The notes beneath the pieces were generated by a model. That model was not told where the DNA came from. It saw only the letters and a list, made by a program, of their open reading frames with translations, and did no database searches. This document shows, piece by piece, positions 11,411 to 23,600 of a stretch of 64,000 nt of DNA (its first letter is position 1; every line of letters starts with the position of its first letter). Both the position numbers and the translations under genes were made by a program. This stretch comes from Antedon mediterranea (lineage: Eukaryota > Echinodermata > Crinoidea > Comatulida > Antedonidae): assembly GCF_964355755.1 (NCBI RefSeq), contig NC_092677.1, forward strand, positions 27,622,101 through 27,686,100. Direction: 5' to 3'.

Positions 11411-14400
11411 ATGCCATACGCTAATCAACCTACAATTCGAATAACCGATTTAACAGAAGATAATGTTAAATTTGAAATAGAAAATACGGATCTTAGGTAA
11501 AACTTTCAAATGTTTTTGTGTAAAATTCGGAAAACCAATGCATGAAATAAATGCAAGTAACCTAGGCCTGTGCCTGTCACCTTATTCGTTGTACATGTGT
11601 GGTGTGGAGGAGTGAAAACAAGACTGTTTATCCCGGGAGAAAATGATGTGTAGCTTAGGGTATTGTTAGACATAGGCCTAGCCTACAAAACTTTGAAAAA
11701 AAAGATAGATTGTTTTTAATTGTTATGTGCAGATATGATTATATAATTTGTGACATACAGCAACTTTAAAAAAAATATCAGTCAGCCTGTCTGTGTTTTT
11801 GTGTATAAATTATTATATAATGAATGATAGTACTATTATTGAGGGGAAGGGGCACCCAAATTAAAGCTTGCTTGCTGTGGCGTCCCTTTTCCACTTACCA
11901 ACTTCTTTTCTTGCATTAAATTATTTATGTTCATTATCAGTTGTATATTTACAGTATTATGCTACTCTGTATTTTGCTTTATTATTTGTGGAAATAAATA
12001 TTAATATATTATTATTACTAGGCCTAGCTAGTTAGTTGTAGTATACTTTAGTTATTGTATTTTGTTATAGTTAGTGTAGTAAGCCTAGGCTAGAAAATAA
12101 AACACGATAATATATAGGTCTACCTAGAGGACAGGTTTATGGCAAAGGCAGTTGTCCTAAATAAACAAAACTACGTTTTGTGTGTTCAGTTTTAATTTTA
12201 TTGTTTTTTTTAAATGTTTGTTAATTGGTTTTTAATTTCTATTTTTAGCGTTGCAAATTCAATAAGAAGAGTCTTCATAGCTGAAACACCTACATTAGCC
12301 ATTGACTGGATTCAGGTAGAGGCTAATTCTACAGTCCTCCATGATGAATTCATTGCACATAGAGTTGGTAAATAATCATAATTCATTCACAACATTGACT
12401 TGATTCAGATAGAGGCTAATTCTACAGTTCTCCATGATGAATTCATTGCACCTAGAGTTCTTGGTAAATAATTCATTCACAACATTGGATGTTAACATCT
12501 CATAATTGTGAGATAAATTAGTTTTGACATGGGTATACAGTACATCATGGGCCTGGATTGTTGGTACCTACTTTCTACCTCAACTCAATTTATAGTTCAA
12601 CAAAATTAGTTTGATTAAACAATCATTACACCAAGATGTAACAATGTTCTAAAAAAACTTCTTTGTTTTTTGTGTCTAATTTGCAGGGCTTATTCCACTG
12701 ACAAGTGATGACATAGTTGATCGAATGGCCTATCACAGAGTAAGTATTCACACAACAGCTTAATCTACTTGAGATTTAGCAGGATATACCTGTTATATTT
12801 ACTCTTCTTGCTCAATTCTAACAATGATAACCATTTTAAAAATCATTCTATAATCATTCTAACTGTTGTCATTTTTCTAATTTGTATTTTAAATTGTAGG
12901 ACTGTACATGTGAAGAGTTCTGTCAGGATTGCTCAGTTGAGTTTAATCTTCATGTAAAAAATGACGAGGAGGGACCGCGTCATGTGACCTCCAGAGATCT
13001 TAAGTCATCTGACCCACGAGTAGTTCCGGTAAGTGTGTTTTTAATACAAAAGTGTAAAGCCAAGTTTTACTGTACCCAGTACTAGTTTAGTTTATATTCA
13101 AAAGTGTAGCTTATATAACTAATTTTACCGTAATTGTTTTAATTGATTTCCCTTTTGATTCTAAGTATTTTTTTTTTCATTATTTAATTTTTAAAATATT
13201 AATATTTATAAATTATATTTAATTTAATTTTTAGTTTGTATCTTCTCTTATATATTATGTTATTGTCTTATCATATTTCATTCTTGTGACGGACGTAAAT
13301 TATCAGCTTCAGGTTGATGGACCACCCTCTTTAAATGTTGTTGAAATAAAATAAGTAATTTCGCTTCTTTCACTTTCAAATGAGTAAAAAAGCATAATGA
13401 AAACAGGAATATCAGACAACCTGAAGACTATTTTAAAATTTACAATGTTATTTTTTTTATAATATCTTAGACTCCATCAAGTACAAGAGAAGATGAATCC
13501 AGTGAATATGGAGAGACAGATGGTAAGGTGATAGAGGGCAGCAGACAGCTTTGTGTAAATTCTGTCTACAATCTGCTTTGAATAGATCAGATCATTGAAT
13601 TCAATTTGATCATTGAATTCAATGAATGAATCAAATCGAAACATTTTTAATATAAAGACTATTTAAATTATTTATGTATTAGGATTTTATTGGAATTTGA
13701 TTTTATTGGAATTAAATTTTATGGAAATTTACCAAGAAAAATTCTAGGTTTAGAAAGATAAAGACAACCGTAGTTTGAATATTTTGTTGTTTTAATTTCA
13801 ACAAACTTCCTACTTTTGCTTTCAGATATAATGATTGTGAAATTAAGGAAAGGGCAAGACTTAAAATTGAAAGCTATCGCCAGAAAAGGTTTTGGAAAAG
13901 AACATGCTAAGTGGATCCCAACTGCAGCGGTGGCGTTTGAGTATGATCCTGACAACGCCTTCAGACATACTGTATACCCTAAGCCGGAGGAATGGCCAAA
14001 GAGTGAATTCTCAGAGCTTGAAGATGACGAATGTAAGTTTAAGTGTTCCTCAACTTCCCCATTTTTTGTTCCAATATTCAGTCTTTTAACTATAAGGTTG
14101 TTATTCCAGATTCTGTACACTTTATAAGATATATATATGTTTCTAAATAAATCCTTTAAGCTTAGCCAAACTGGTAGACTGATCACTCTGAATCTAAACA
14201 CTAAATGTTGTCAACAATCTTCGTTTATAATTCAATTCACATATTTAATAGCAAGTTCCTAAGATCTTTTTAATTTATTGGTTAAACCCTTTTTTTTATT
14301 CATTGTATATTGTATGTAAATCAAAAACAAACCAAATTTCATTTATACCTCGTTAAAAATGACAATAAATAATATCGTATCGTGTTTGTGATGAACTTTA

Positions 14401-14666
14401 GTTTACAGATGGTTGTAAAATAAAAATATTACAATTGCATAATAATAATAATAAAAGTAAATAAGATACAATGTATTAATATCTCTATTTGATCAATTTC
14501 AGTACAAGCACCGTTTGATCCATCAGATAAGCCCAACAAGTTTTACCTTAATGTTGAATCGTGCGGCTCACTCAGACCAGAGAACATTGTACTTTCAGGC
14601 TTATCTGTGTTAAAGAAGAAACTAAGTGATTTACAAACACAACATAGTCATGAAGCTCTAGAATAG
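11411..14666 (+). CDS. POLR2C: RNA polymerase II subunit RPB3 (7 exons)
   Basis: RPB3, the alpha-like subunit that pairs with RPB11 to start assembly of RNA polymerase II in the nucleus. Exons: 11411-11496, 12249-12367, 12687-12739, 12900-13028, 13471-13522, 13826-14032, 14503-14666; phases fit and give 269 residues (human 275). The start [20 protein letters not shown] is near-identical to the vertebrate protein. Exon 2 has [20 protein letters not shown]. Exon 4 has the zinc site [10 protein letters not shown] with all four cysteines. Exon 6 has [20 protein letters not shown] then EHAKW and [20 protein letters not shown]. The last exon has [17 protein letters not shown] and [10 protein letters not shown]. 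It is divergent from RPRD1, whose product binds the same polymerase. Confidence 0.97.
12391..12480 (+). pseudogene. duplicated, decayed piece of POLR2C exon 2 in intron 2
   Basis: Sequence following exon 2 repeats its 3' half: ATTGACTTGATTCAGATAGA, then GGCTAATTCTACAGTTCTCC, ATGATGAATTCATTGCACCT and AGAGTTCTTGGTAAAT. The real exon ends GGAGGCTAATTCTACAGTCC...AGAGTTG|GTAAAT at 12367. The copy has a one-base shift in the IDWIQ part and a three-base insertion (TCT) before the donor, and lacks the exon's first half and its acceptor. It is unlikely to be spliced in. Confidence 0.85.
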
Positions 14667-14960
14667 GTTAGTCAGGTGTTAAAGGGGTGTTTGGTTTGGG
14701 ATCTGTGTCAGACATGAGGGGGATAAACATACACTTTTGTGTCAAATTGCATTTTCTTTAAGTAAAATCTGTTAATTTAATCCATTAAATGACTATTTTC
14801 ATATTTTATTGAATAATTTACTGACTTATCGCTAGAGGAGTGTTTGTTTAGGATGTGTCGGGCATGAGAGGGGAGAAACGCATGCTTTTGTGTTAAATTG
14901 CATTGTCTTTAAATAAAATGTTCAGTTTATCTATTAAATGACCATTTTGGTATTTTGATA
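14667..14960 (+). repeat. tandemly duplicated 3' UTR segment of POLR2C
   Basis: Two related copies sit directly behind the stop codon. The first, about 14680-14770, reads GGGGTGTTTGGTTTGGGATC then TGTGTCAGACATGAGG. The second, about 14830-14920, reads GAGGAGTGTTTGTTTAGGAT then GTGTCGGGCATGAGAG. Both continue with TTGTGTYAAATTGCATT and a TTTAARTAAAAT stretch. The same block also occurs in RPRD1 intron 3. Confidence 0.75.
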
Positions 14961-14998
14961 ATCAATCTACTGACTTTTTATCTTGGTTTGCCTACATT

Positions 14999-15531
14999 AC
15001 TGATACATTCATATATAATACACTGGCAAAGATACCCCACCTTAGAGAGGGTACCCTAAGCCTCTCTGTTGCGGTCCGATACATTCATTTATAATACACT
15101 GGCAAAGATACCCACCTTAGAGAGGGTACCCTAAGCCTCTCTGTTGCGGTCTGATACATTCATTTATAATACACTGGCAAAGATACCCACCTTAGAGAGG
15201 GTACCCTAAGCCTCTCTGTTGCGGTCTGATACATTCATATATAATACACTGGCAAAGATACCCACCTTAGAGAGGGTACCCTAAGCCTCTCTGTTGCGGT
15301 CTGATACATTCATATATAATACACTGGCAAAGATACCCACCTTAGAGAGGGTACCCTAAGCCTCTCTGTTGCGGTCTGATACATTCATATATAATACACT
15401 GGCAAAGATACCCACCTTAGAGAGGGTACCCTAAGCTTCTCTGTTGCGGTCTGATACATTCATATATAATAAATACACTGGCAAAGATATCCACCTTAGA
15501 GAGGGTACCCTAAGCCTCTCTCTGTTGCGGT
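14999..15531. repeat. ~75-bp tandem repeat, 7 copies
   Basis: Seven units, each running GATACATTCATATATAATAC, ACTGGCAAAGATACCCACCT, TAGAGAGGGTACCCTAAGCC, TCTCTGTTGCGGTCT. The units are nearly identical; the last has small insertions (AAAT; CTCTCT). Each unit contains the inverted pair AGAGAGG and CCTCTCT around GTACCCTAAG, so single strands could form a small hairpin per unit. Non-coding, downstream of POLR2C. Confidence 0.93.
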
Positions 15532-16083
15532 TTTCAAATGTATTTGAAAACCTTTCCAGTACACGTGGGGAAAAGTTCATAATTAAAACAGCATTTTGGC
15601 TGCCGTATTTGATCCAAAATGGCGGTTAAATTTTAAATGTAATGCTGTACAAATACACTTCCTAAATATAACAAAACAGTAATTTCTATTGTAATTTAAT
15701 ATCCAGAAGTTATTTTGATGTACAAAGAATCTGTGTTAAAAGCTTTATAAGTAATAAAAATAGTGTAGGTGTATTAAAGCACATGTGAATTCATCTTTGT
15801 ACAGTTGACTAAGTTGTTGTGTTGTTTAAAGTTTATTCTTCCGTCTCTGTGTTTCTGTCCGTAGTCGTCCTTTGTGTAGTTTTTTTTCAATTTAAATTTA
15901 GAAGGAGTTTCAATTTTTTACCATTAAATTTTGTATGATAGAAGTTTTATGTGTATGCTTTTTCTATTAATCCTGCCTTTACCTTTTTTATTGTGAACTC
16001 TAGCAAAGGTTAACACCATAAAAAAATATCAACATTGTTAATGATAATATAGAGCTATAATTTGAATATGACATTTTGAATTA

Positions 16084-16170
16084 AACTTTGGGAAAAGTGG
16101 AAGGAAGTAGCTAGTGACCTTTGAACTTTGGGAAAGGAGGAAAGGAAGTAGCTAGTGACCTTTGAACTTC
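16084..16170. repeat. 45-bp direct duplication
   Basis: The block AACTTTGGGAAAAGTGGAAG then GAAGTAGCTAGTGACCTTTG is followed at once by a second copy, AACTTTGGGAAAGGAGGAAA then GGAAGTAGCTAGTGACCTTT. Two copies only, no coding sense. Confidence 0.85.
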
Positions 16171-18739
16171 CGGTTTCTTGTCCTTCCACCACTTGTTTTT
16201 GTGTTCTATGGCTAATACACCCTTTCTGCTTTTAACAAGTGTGTGAAAAGCTATACATACCAATTCAACACTCTTCCTCCTCATCAAATGCTTATTTTCT
16301 CTGTATAAAAAAACCTTTAGTTGTAAAACAAACAAAACAGAAAAAAATCGACTAATAACACATGTGTGATGTTATTGCTATTTCGTAATTTGATTTTGAA
16401 ATTATAATTTATTTATTTTACATATTTTGGAAATTGGTCAAACAAAATGTTAAAGTTACTGATAAACAAGTTTATAAATAAACTATTCCAGCTAATACTA
16501 TTATCATATGGACCACAAAATTGGCATATATACTCATTTAAACATTTTTTTGGACATTTTATACTGTAAATAATCATATTCAAAGTTAAAATTGCGTTGT
16601 ATTTTCTATGTGCACAGCCCCCCATGAGTTTATCTGGACTTCTGTGGTTAATAAAGTTAAACTGAACACAACTTAAAGCTATTTTATTTTTCACATCATG
16701 GGTGTGGACAGAATTGTTATAAAGAGGAGTTGAAATTGGTCTGGTCGTCCAGTTTAACTTTAAATTAAGTTGGGTGAGATTTGTTTTACAATAATGTATC
16801 TACATTGTGTTTTTTTTTTTATTGAAAACACAATCTACAATTTTTACATCACAAGAAATCTACATCACAAGCAGTGGTGGCTCTATTCCTATCATTTTAT
16901 CTATACACATTCAATAAAATGAAAACCATACATTTATCAAATTGTTAGAAACAGCTGCACACTGTTCTCTCAATTTAAAAATCAATTCTAGAAAATTATG
17001 CGAGGTACCAAATACTAAATAATTATTTTTATAAATTTATCTAAAAATACAAAATACAAATATCAAGTCAAATATATTGTACTTAAATAATACGTCAATT
17101 ATATAAATAAAATATAGCCTCTAATTTCTCTTGTGTAATAAATAAGCATAGCCAGCTACTTCTGTTACTGTATTTTCTTCCACCATTCTTAATAAGAAAT
17201 CTATTATGAAATTGTTGCTGGTAAACCGGCTTAGGGTGAGCATTGAGTAGCATAGAACAGTAGTAGCGATATCAAGGCCATCGTTCACAACAATGATAAG
17301 CTTTAGTATACCAATGTGTTTCTGGCCATTTTATAGAGATTTTTTTTTCAATATGAAATCATTGTTGGAAGAAGGACTTGTTTTTTATAATAGATTTTCC
17401 TAAGCAGCTTAGCGGAACATATGTATGGCGTAAACACTTCGTAATATGTAATATTAAATGTTCGATTTATTTTGAATGTTATCATGTTGTAATAATGTTA
17501 ACCCAATATTTACCTCAGCATTCCAGGAAGAGGCCTGTTACAAAAAACTAAGTCTAGACAAAAGGTTATGTGAGTTCATGCTATGTGTATGTAATAATAT
17601 CGCCTCTATTGTCTCTCGTTTATGCAATAAGCACTCCATGCGTGCGAACGAATTGGCATAGCGCCATCTACCACCCACGTTCGCTAGAATGTTTTTTTCC
17701 CAGGCGCCAAATTTAAACGGAGTAAGTACGGTCTGTGATTTAGAAAAGTACCAAATTTGAGGTTTATTCATGCTTTTTTGGTATATTAGTATTTTTTACA
17801 TACATCATTTGACATTTTGCTTCATAATAGACAATCTAAACCACAATTTTTTTTTAATAAAAAAAAAAATTATCTAACTTATAATTTATATACATGTATT
17901 TTTTGTGTTTTTTTAAAGGAAATGTGTTTTTGATTCATAAAGTCCCTGGATAATCACTCACATGATTCATGTATCACTCACATGATTCATGTATCATTAA
18001 ATCTGCTGACATAAAGCAAATCACCAAGGTCAAAGGTTATGACCATATGTTGGTTTTGAAATGATTGTTGTGCTTCTCAGTTATCTATTGTTATCAAATT
18101 GATATATTATAATTCCAATAAATTCTTAGAACTTGTCAACTAATGTAGCAAGAATGTGATTACACCTGAGGGAGGCACAGAAGACAAAGAACCTCAGTAA
18201 ATCACCTGATAAATCACTCACTTCATACCAATAAATAATAATGCCATTACCCACAGTAACATTTTTATTAATTTCAACAGATTTTATGATTTTTTATAAT
18301 TTTAATAATAAAAATGTAAATTTTCCAATGTATCCACAAAAAATGTAAATTGTGTAAACGTAAATCATGTAAAGCTTGAAAATTAAGTTTGCGACAGGAA
18401 AGAGCTGGTTATGTGGCGAGGCCCGTAAAGGGTGATACTGAAGGCTGCCCAGGGATTAGTTGGGATGCTGATGGGTGGAAAACCAATGCAATAAATTGCT
18501 GATGTCAACAACAACAAAATATGAAAATTGACAACAAACAATGTCATTAGTTTTGGATTTGTTTTAAACATATTCCAGGTTGTAGTTTAAAATATTATTT
18601 TTTCATGAATATGATTAGAAAAATGAAGATTTACTCATTTACAGAATGTTTCTTAATGTTATTAAATAATGATTGAGTAGATATAGTAAATTATATTTCA
18701 ATGTCTTTGTGTAAATGATTTAAATATTATAATATATTT

Positions 18740-18892
18740 AAGCTCTGTCTACACTATCAAACAATGTGATGTGCCCAGCCCATATACTGTATGAACATGA
18801 TGTCATATTACTACCATATAGGGGTTCATCACTACCATATTTGAGCACATCACAGTTTTTTGTCAAACTAGTTTGATAGTGTAGACACAGAT
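18740..18892. mobile_element. MITE-1 copy d
   Basis: Starts AGCTCTGTCTACACTATCAA after TTTA and ends AGTTTGATAGTGTAGACAC. The inner part has GATGTGCCC and GAGCACATCAC arms. It holds three degenerate ACTACCATAT motifs, corresponding to the internal 21-bp unit read on the other strand. Confidence 0.88.
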
Positions 18893-19276
18893 GTAGGTCC
18901 CAATCCAATACTGATGGTATACATCCTAATATCCAAGCTCAACAACTGCAATAGTTCTGCCGAATGCGATAACAATTCCTGGATGTCCCTCATCCACCAC
19001 CTTATTTAAAACTATTACAATAATATTAGTTCTGGTGCAGTTTTGTTTACCAAGCAACACACAAAATATTGATTGTAAGACTTGTAATATTGGGTTTGGT
19101 TTTTCAGAAATTATATACCAATTACTCTGTATTATTAACTCAACTAAAATTGGCAAAACAAAACAAACCCGCTGTAGAAGATATGTTCAAGCAAAAACAA
19201 AGACCTGTGTGTGTGATTAATATAAAATTCTTATTTATTTTTCTATTGATATTCATATATACAACGTACACATTAC

Positions 19277-19600
19277 ATGTTATACAAATAATGAATGTTT
19301 ATGAGTGCAATGGTACAAATAATGGCACGAGGTGAATGATGAAAGGTTATATCAACGAGGCAAAGCCGAGTTGATATAACCTTTCATCATTCACCAAGTG
19401 CCATTATTTGTACCATTGCACGAATACAAAACATTCATTATTTGTTTTATATAACATCTAAATAACAAACAAAAATGTTTCAAAAAGTACTATTTAACGA
19501 TCGTTGAATAGTGCGTACTATTGCACGCCATGTGACCCACATTCGTCCAATCAAATGACAGGAATTTATATAGGTGTTATATAAAATTGTTTGTTTTATC
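19277..19600. repeat. long palindrome (foldback element)
   Basis: GTGCAATGGTACAAATAATG at 19306 is matched by its reverse complement CATTATTTGTACCATTGCAC near 19400. The inner arms are GGTGAATGATGAAAGGTTAT then ATCAAC, against GTTGATATAACCTTTCATCA then TTCACC, around a loop of about 12 bp (GAGGCAAAGCCG). Weaker pairing extends the stem outwards to about 19277 and 19462 (ATGTTATACAAATAATGAAT against ATTCATTATTTGTTTTATAT). A second inverted pair links 19445-19465 with 19575-19600 (TATAACATCTAAAT / ATAGGTGTTATA). It is probably a non-autonomous DNA element, possibly two nested. A structured RNA is less likely but cannot be excluded. Confidence 0.85.
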
Positions 19601-20337
19601 CCCATTACAGTTCGAGTCATTGATTATGCATGGTACAATGTAAATTAAAATGCCTTTATATAATATATGAAATCACATGATCCATGTGGCAGAGATAAGT
19701 ACAGTTTCTTTCAGTAATTTTAATAACATTTGCACTGCAAGAGGGATGTCAGAGGTCGGAACACTATTTTTATGCATAAAACCTAATTATATGCATATTT
19801 TTGTCGAATCCAAGAACACACAATCAGTAGAATACCAGTATAATATCATTACTTTTAATAGATTATTATTATTCTACGATTCCTTGCAGCTCAGGCAATT
19901 ATATGTTGTAGTTTATTCAACCTCCAAATATTTATTCAGTATATTACTTTACATTTCAGCCTTATACATTATTTTAATGATCATGTGAATGTATCTCTAG
20001 TATTTGTATTATAGTATTTCTCGTACTCATTATTATCTTATTACTATATATTATTTATTAAAATTCATTGTTTATTTTTATTATATTTATTTTTATGTTC
20101 CTGGGTTAAAAAATAATTAGATATTTTTTGTTTGTATGGTTTTGATGAATGCAATGTTTACGAGCATTTTCTGCTGATGTAAATGTGTAGTTTCAATAAA
20201 TTATAATAGCATCATAAAGATATACTTTTAACCCGTGTATTGGAGGTTTAGTCTCATCTATAGATTTCTATGGTACAGTAGTGTTATATTCTTGATATGG
20301 CAATTGGTGTATTCAATTGTTGAACGGTTGTTAACAG

Positions 20338-20605
20338 TATTAACTTAAATATGTATTGTCCCCCAAAAACATGAAAAACACTTTGAATAAGCCATTTTGC
20401 AGTTTTAATAAAGTTAATAACTTCTGTAGAAAAAAGAACCAACAAAAATAATTATTTCACTTATAAAAAGTCAAAAGAAATGGTTAAGTTTTTCAGGAAA
20501 ATCATTTTTTTTTCCATCCAGTTTTTGGTCAAAGTGAATAACTGTTATGTGACATTAAAATGGCATATTAAAAAAAAATGTTTAAAAACAATATATCTTT
20601 AACGT
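20338..20605. mobile_element. MITE-4 copy, degraded
   Basis: Shares TATGTATTGTCCCCCAAAAA, then TTTTAATAAAGTTAATAACT and TTTTGGTCAAAGTGAATAAC with the better-preserved copy in VPS4 intron 3 at 48273. The right terminus (ATATATCTTTAA) has lost the GGGGGACA part of the inverted repeat. Confidence 0.75.
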
Positions 20606-23600
20606 TTGTTAAATGTATGAAATACAAAATACTGAATGGAAAGAATCAAATACGGTAAATGCTATTTCACCATCAAAGGCAATAAAATTGCATTTCTTGG
20701 TGTAAAAAACACAGATCAATATATTTTTCATTCTATTTTTTTTAGAAATATTTCATTAATTAATATTTGAAGCATAATCACACGCTACTACTTGCACAGA
20801 TCTTGGAAAACACAGCGCTTTGAAACCTTTGTCTCTTGCGCTTTATAAATGTTATTTATTATTATTATTATTATTATTAAACATCATTACAAATTTTTGA
20901 ATGAATGATAAAACATAAATTAAAGATAGTGTGGGCATTTCAGTTTTTTTTCATAATTTTAAACAATTATAATATTTCATTTCTTATTTTAAAGGACCTT
21001 ATTACGCCAGAAGAAGTTCAAGTCAAATTTAATTTACAAGTGAATCTAGGTTTTTCAACATCAAATTGTGTAAGTTTTTTTTTTCACTTTTGTTTGTATC
21101 TGGTATTAAGAGAGTACAAACTGGAAACAATAGGTGAAGAGGTCAGAAAGTGAAAATTCTCAACAAGGTCACTTTTTATCCATTGAAAAATAACCCTTTG
21201 TAATATTCACTCCATCCAGATAAACCAGCTCAAAGCCAAATATGTACTGGGTCATAAAGATATCAATATTAGGGTGCGTTACAGGCAGTTTGTGATAATT
21301 TACAGCGATATGTTTGCTGATTAGTTTAAGGAAGGTGTGGCTTAATTGTTGAGGTTTGAGATGATGGTGGGAACTTGCTTTAATTCAACAAGTTTGTAGA
21401 ACTACAACATAAAAACACTTGTTATTAAAGTAGTGGGCTTGTAAATTGATTTAAAAGAACAAAACCAAAGAGAAATCAAGTAAAATAAACATACAGACAA
21501 AGCTTTATTACATGATTTTCATCGTCAATATTATACAACAAACATTAATTTTTAATTCCATTTACAAATACAAGTTGCTAACAGAAAACTGCACTACACT
21601 ACAACATTTTATAACCTATAGCAGAATATGACATAATTATCTTGATACCATAGATACTATACTATTGATAAAACATAAATCACCACTAAACCTTCACTAC
21701 AACAATCTACTACATTCCATTTTCAACAGAGAAAATAAAATATATGTTTCAAAAACATTATCTTTTACCAACATATATCAATATTTTTATATTAAAATTT
21801 ATACTTATTAACTTTCAATTTTATTATACAAGTAAATTGTCAATTATTATTATCATAATCTTCCTGCTTCAGTTTATTTAATCATAGTTTTAATAAAATA
21901 CAATAGATTCTAAAATATTATATAAACTACAAAATAAAGAGGAGCTAAGGCCATACAATTTGGACCAAATCTACCTTACACCATTATGCTATGGCTAATA
22001 TATGTACCCCAAACTTAAGCAATAAGCATACAATCTTTAGTAGTAAGCGTACAAACTTGATACGTTATACAGCAAAGAATCTATAAATGGTGCACTTTTG
22101 CATGGAATAATTTGCAACACAGTAATTGTTTACATAGGGTTCTGGCTTGTTGCATTGTTAGTAGACACGGCTGGTATAATACAAAATGGATGCTGATCAT
22201 TGTGTGCAATAAATTATTCTTCAATGAATGTATCACCATCAGTTTGCAGTGATACATGATTTACTGACAAAAATGGAAGATTATACACTCTGTTACATTA
22301 TATGCTGTTCTACAACACAACAATAATACTATTGTAAAATAGCAGTTTTCCCTGAATTTGACAAATGCATAATATAACAGACAACATCCATTGATAAATT
22401 ATCTTTGATAAGTTTATAAGAAACAACAAGATGTTTTAGTTAAGATATATAAGTGGTCCAGGACCATTTAAAAGCAACAATGATGATTGAACAAAGCGTT
22501 AACACACCTTAAAGGTAGTGACATGCAGACAGCAACAACATTTTATCCATAAAACCATTTTTATAAAAATGATAACACCAATGTTTTACAGTTTTAATCT
22601 GTGTGGGAGAGCATGAGGTATAGATGGTTCTTTTACTGATTTTATCACATGTTTATGATCATGTGTATTGCTACAAAACATTGCATAAAGCTATTACATG
22701 GCATGAATAATCACAAAAATTACATCTAAGTATGGACCTAAAATTTAAGTCCTATACACTAAGTAAAAATAGCTTAACATTAATTTGTGAATAATTAGCA
22801 GTGTTCTTAATTCAAGACAAGCAAATCTAGAAGCTTGGAGTATATAATAAATATTATTTAAATTAAAACATTTTATATGCAGCTGGTGCAATGATGGTGC
22901 AAACTTATCTGTTCTAAGTACCTGTACTTAAGCACCACATGATTTTGTACAAATGACTGATTTTAGAAAACATTGTTAGCGTTTTCCATTTTTACCTTTC
23001 AACAATTTTGTTTCTTATGAAAAATACAAATGTAGCCCAGATTTTACCTTTAAGATCATATTCTACATATAATGTCAACAATATATATAACTATTATAGA
23101 AGATATTTACAGTAAAGTTGAATTCAATCTTTAGGTCAAGATTGTGAGTGGCTTCACAAATGCAGTTGGTAGCCTACTGGCAGCCAAATGTAGGTCAGAT
23201 TCTTTTTTTGTCACTATTCAACAACAAAAAATCTAGAAGAATGTGCTGTTGATCAAATTACTAGAATTATGACCAAGGGCACGTATTTATTAAGACAAAT
23301 ATCAAGAAAGAATATAATCCTAGGCCAAAGATCTGAGTCATAAAGCAAGACTGCTTTGAATTCTAGCCCAAGAAAGGAAATTCACTAGCCTGATAAAAGG
23401 AAATTGTAAAACAGAAAACAGGCCTACAACAAACCATCTCATGGCATTCAAAGAAACAAATCTACTACCTACTGTAAATGAATACACAAAACATATTTTA
23501 CAACAGCTTTTAAGCCTGATTTTGATTCCTATATATAGCATATTATAAACATTTTTTTTTAAATAAAAAAGGCAATTTCTTAGTTTCCATAGTCATTGAA

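Larger units (their letters stand above)
15532..21500. other. gene-poor AT-rich region
   Basis: No gene that I can assign. It contains a short tandem duplication near 16090, a MITE-1 copy at 18740, a long palindrome at 19280 and a MITE-4 copy at 20340, each listed separately. A plus-strand stretch near 21000 looks like a possible exon (acceptor TTTTAAAG, 75 bp open, donor GTAAGT) but belongs to no family I know. Confidence 0.5.

Noticed and set aside
13719-14201. 160-codon minus-strand frame
   Set aside because: It is the antisense of POLR2C exon 6 and its flanks.
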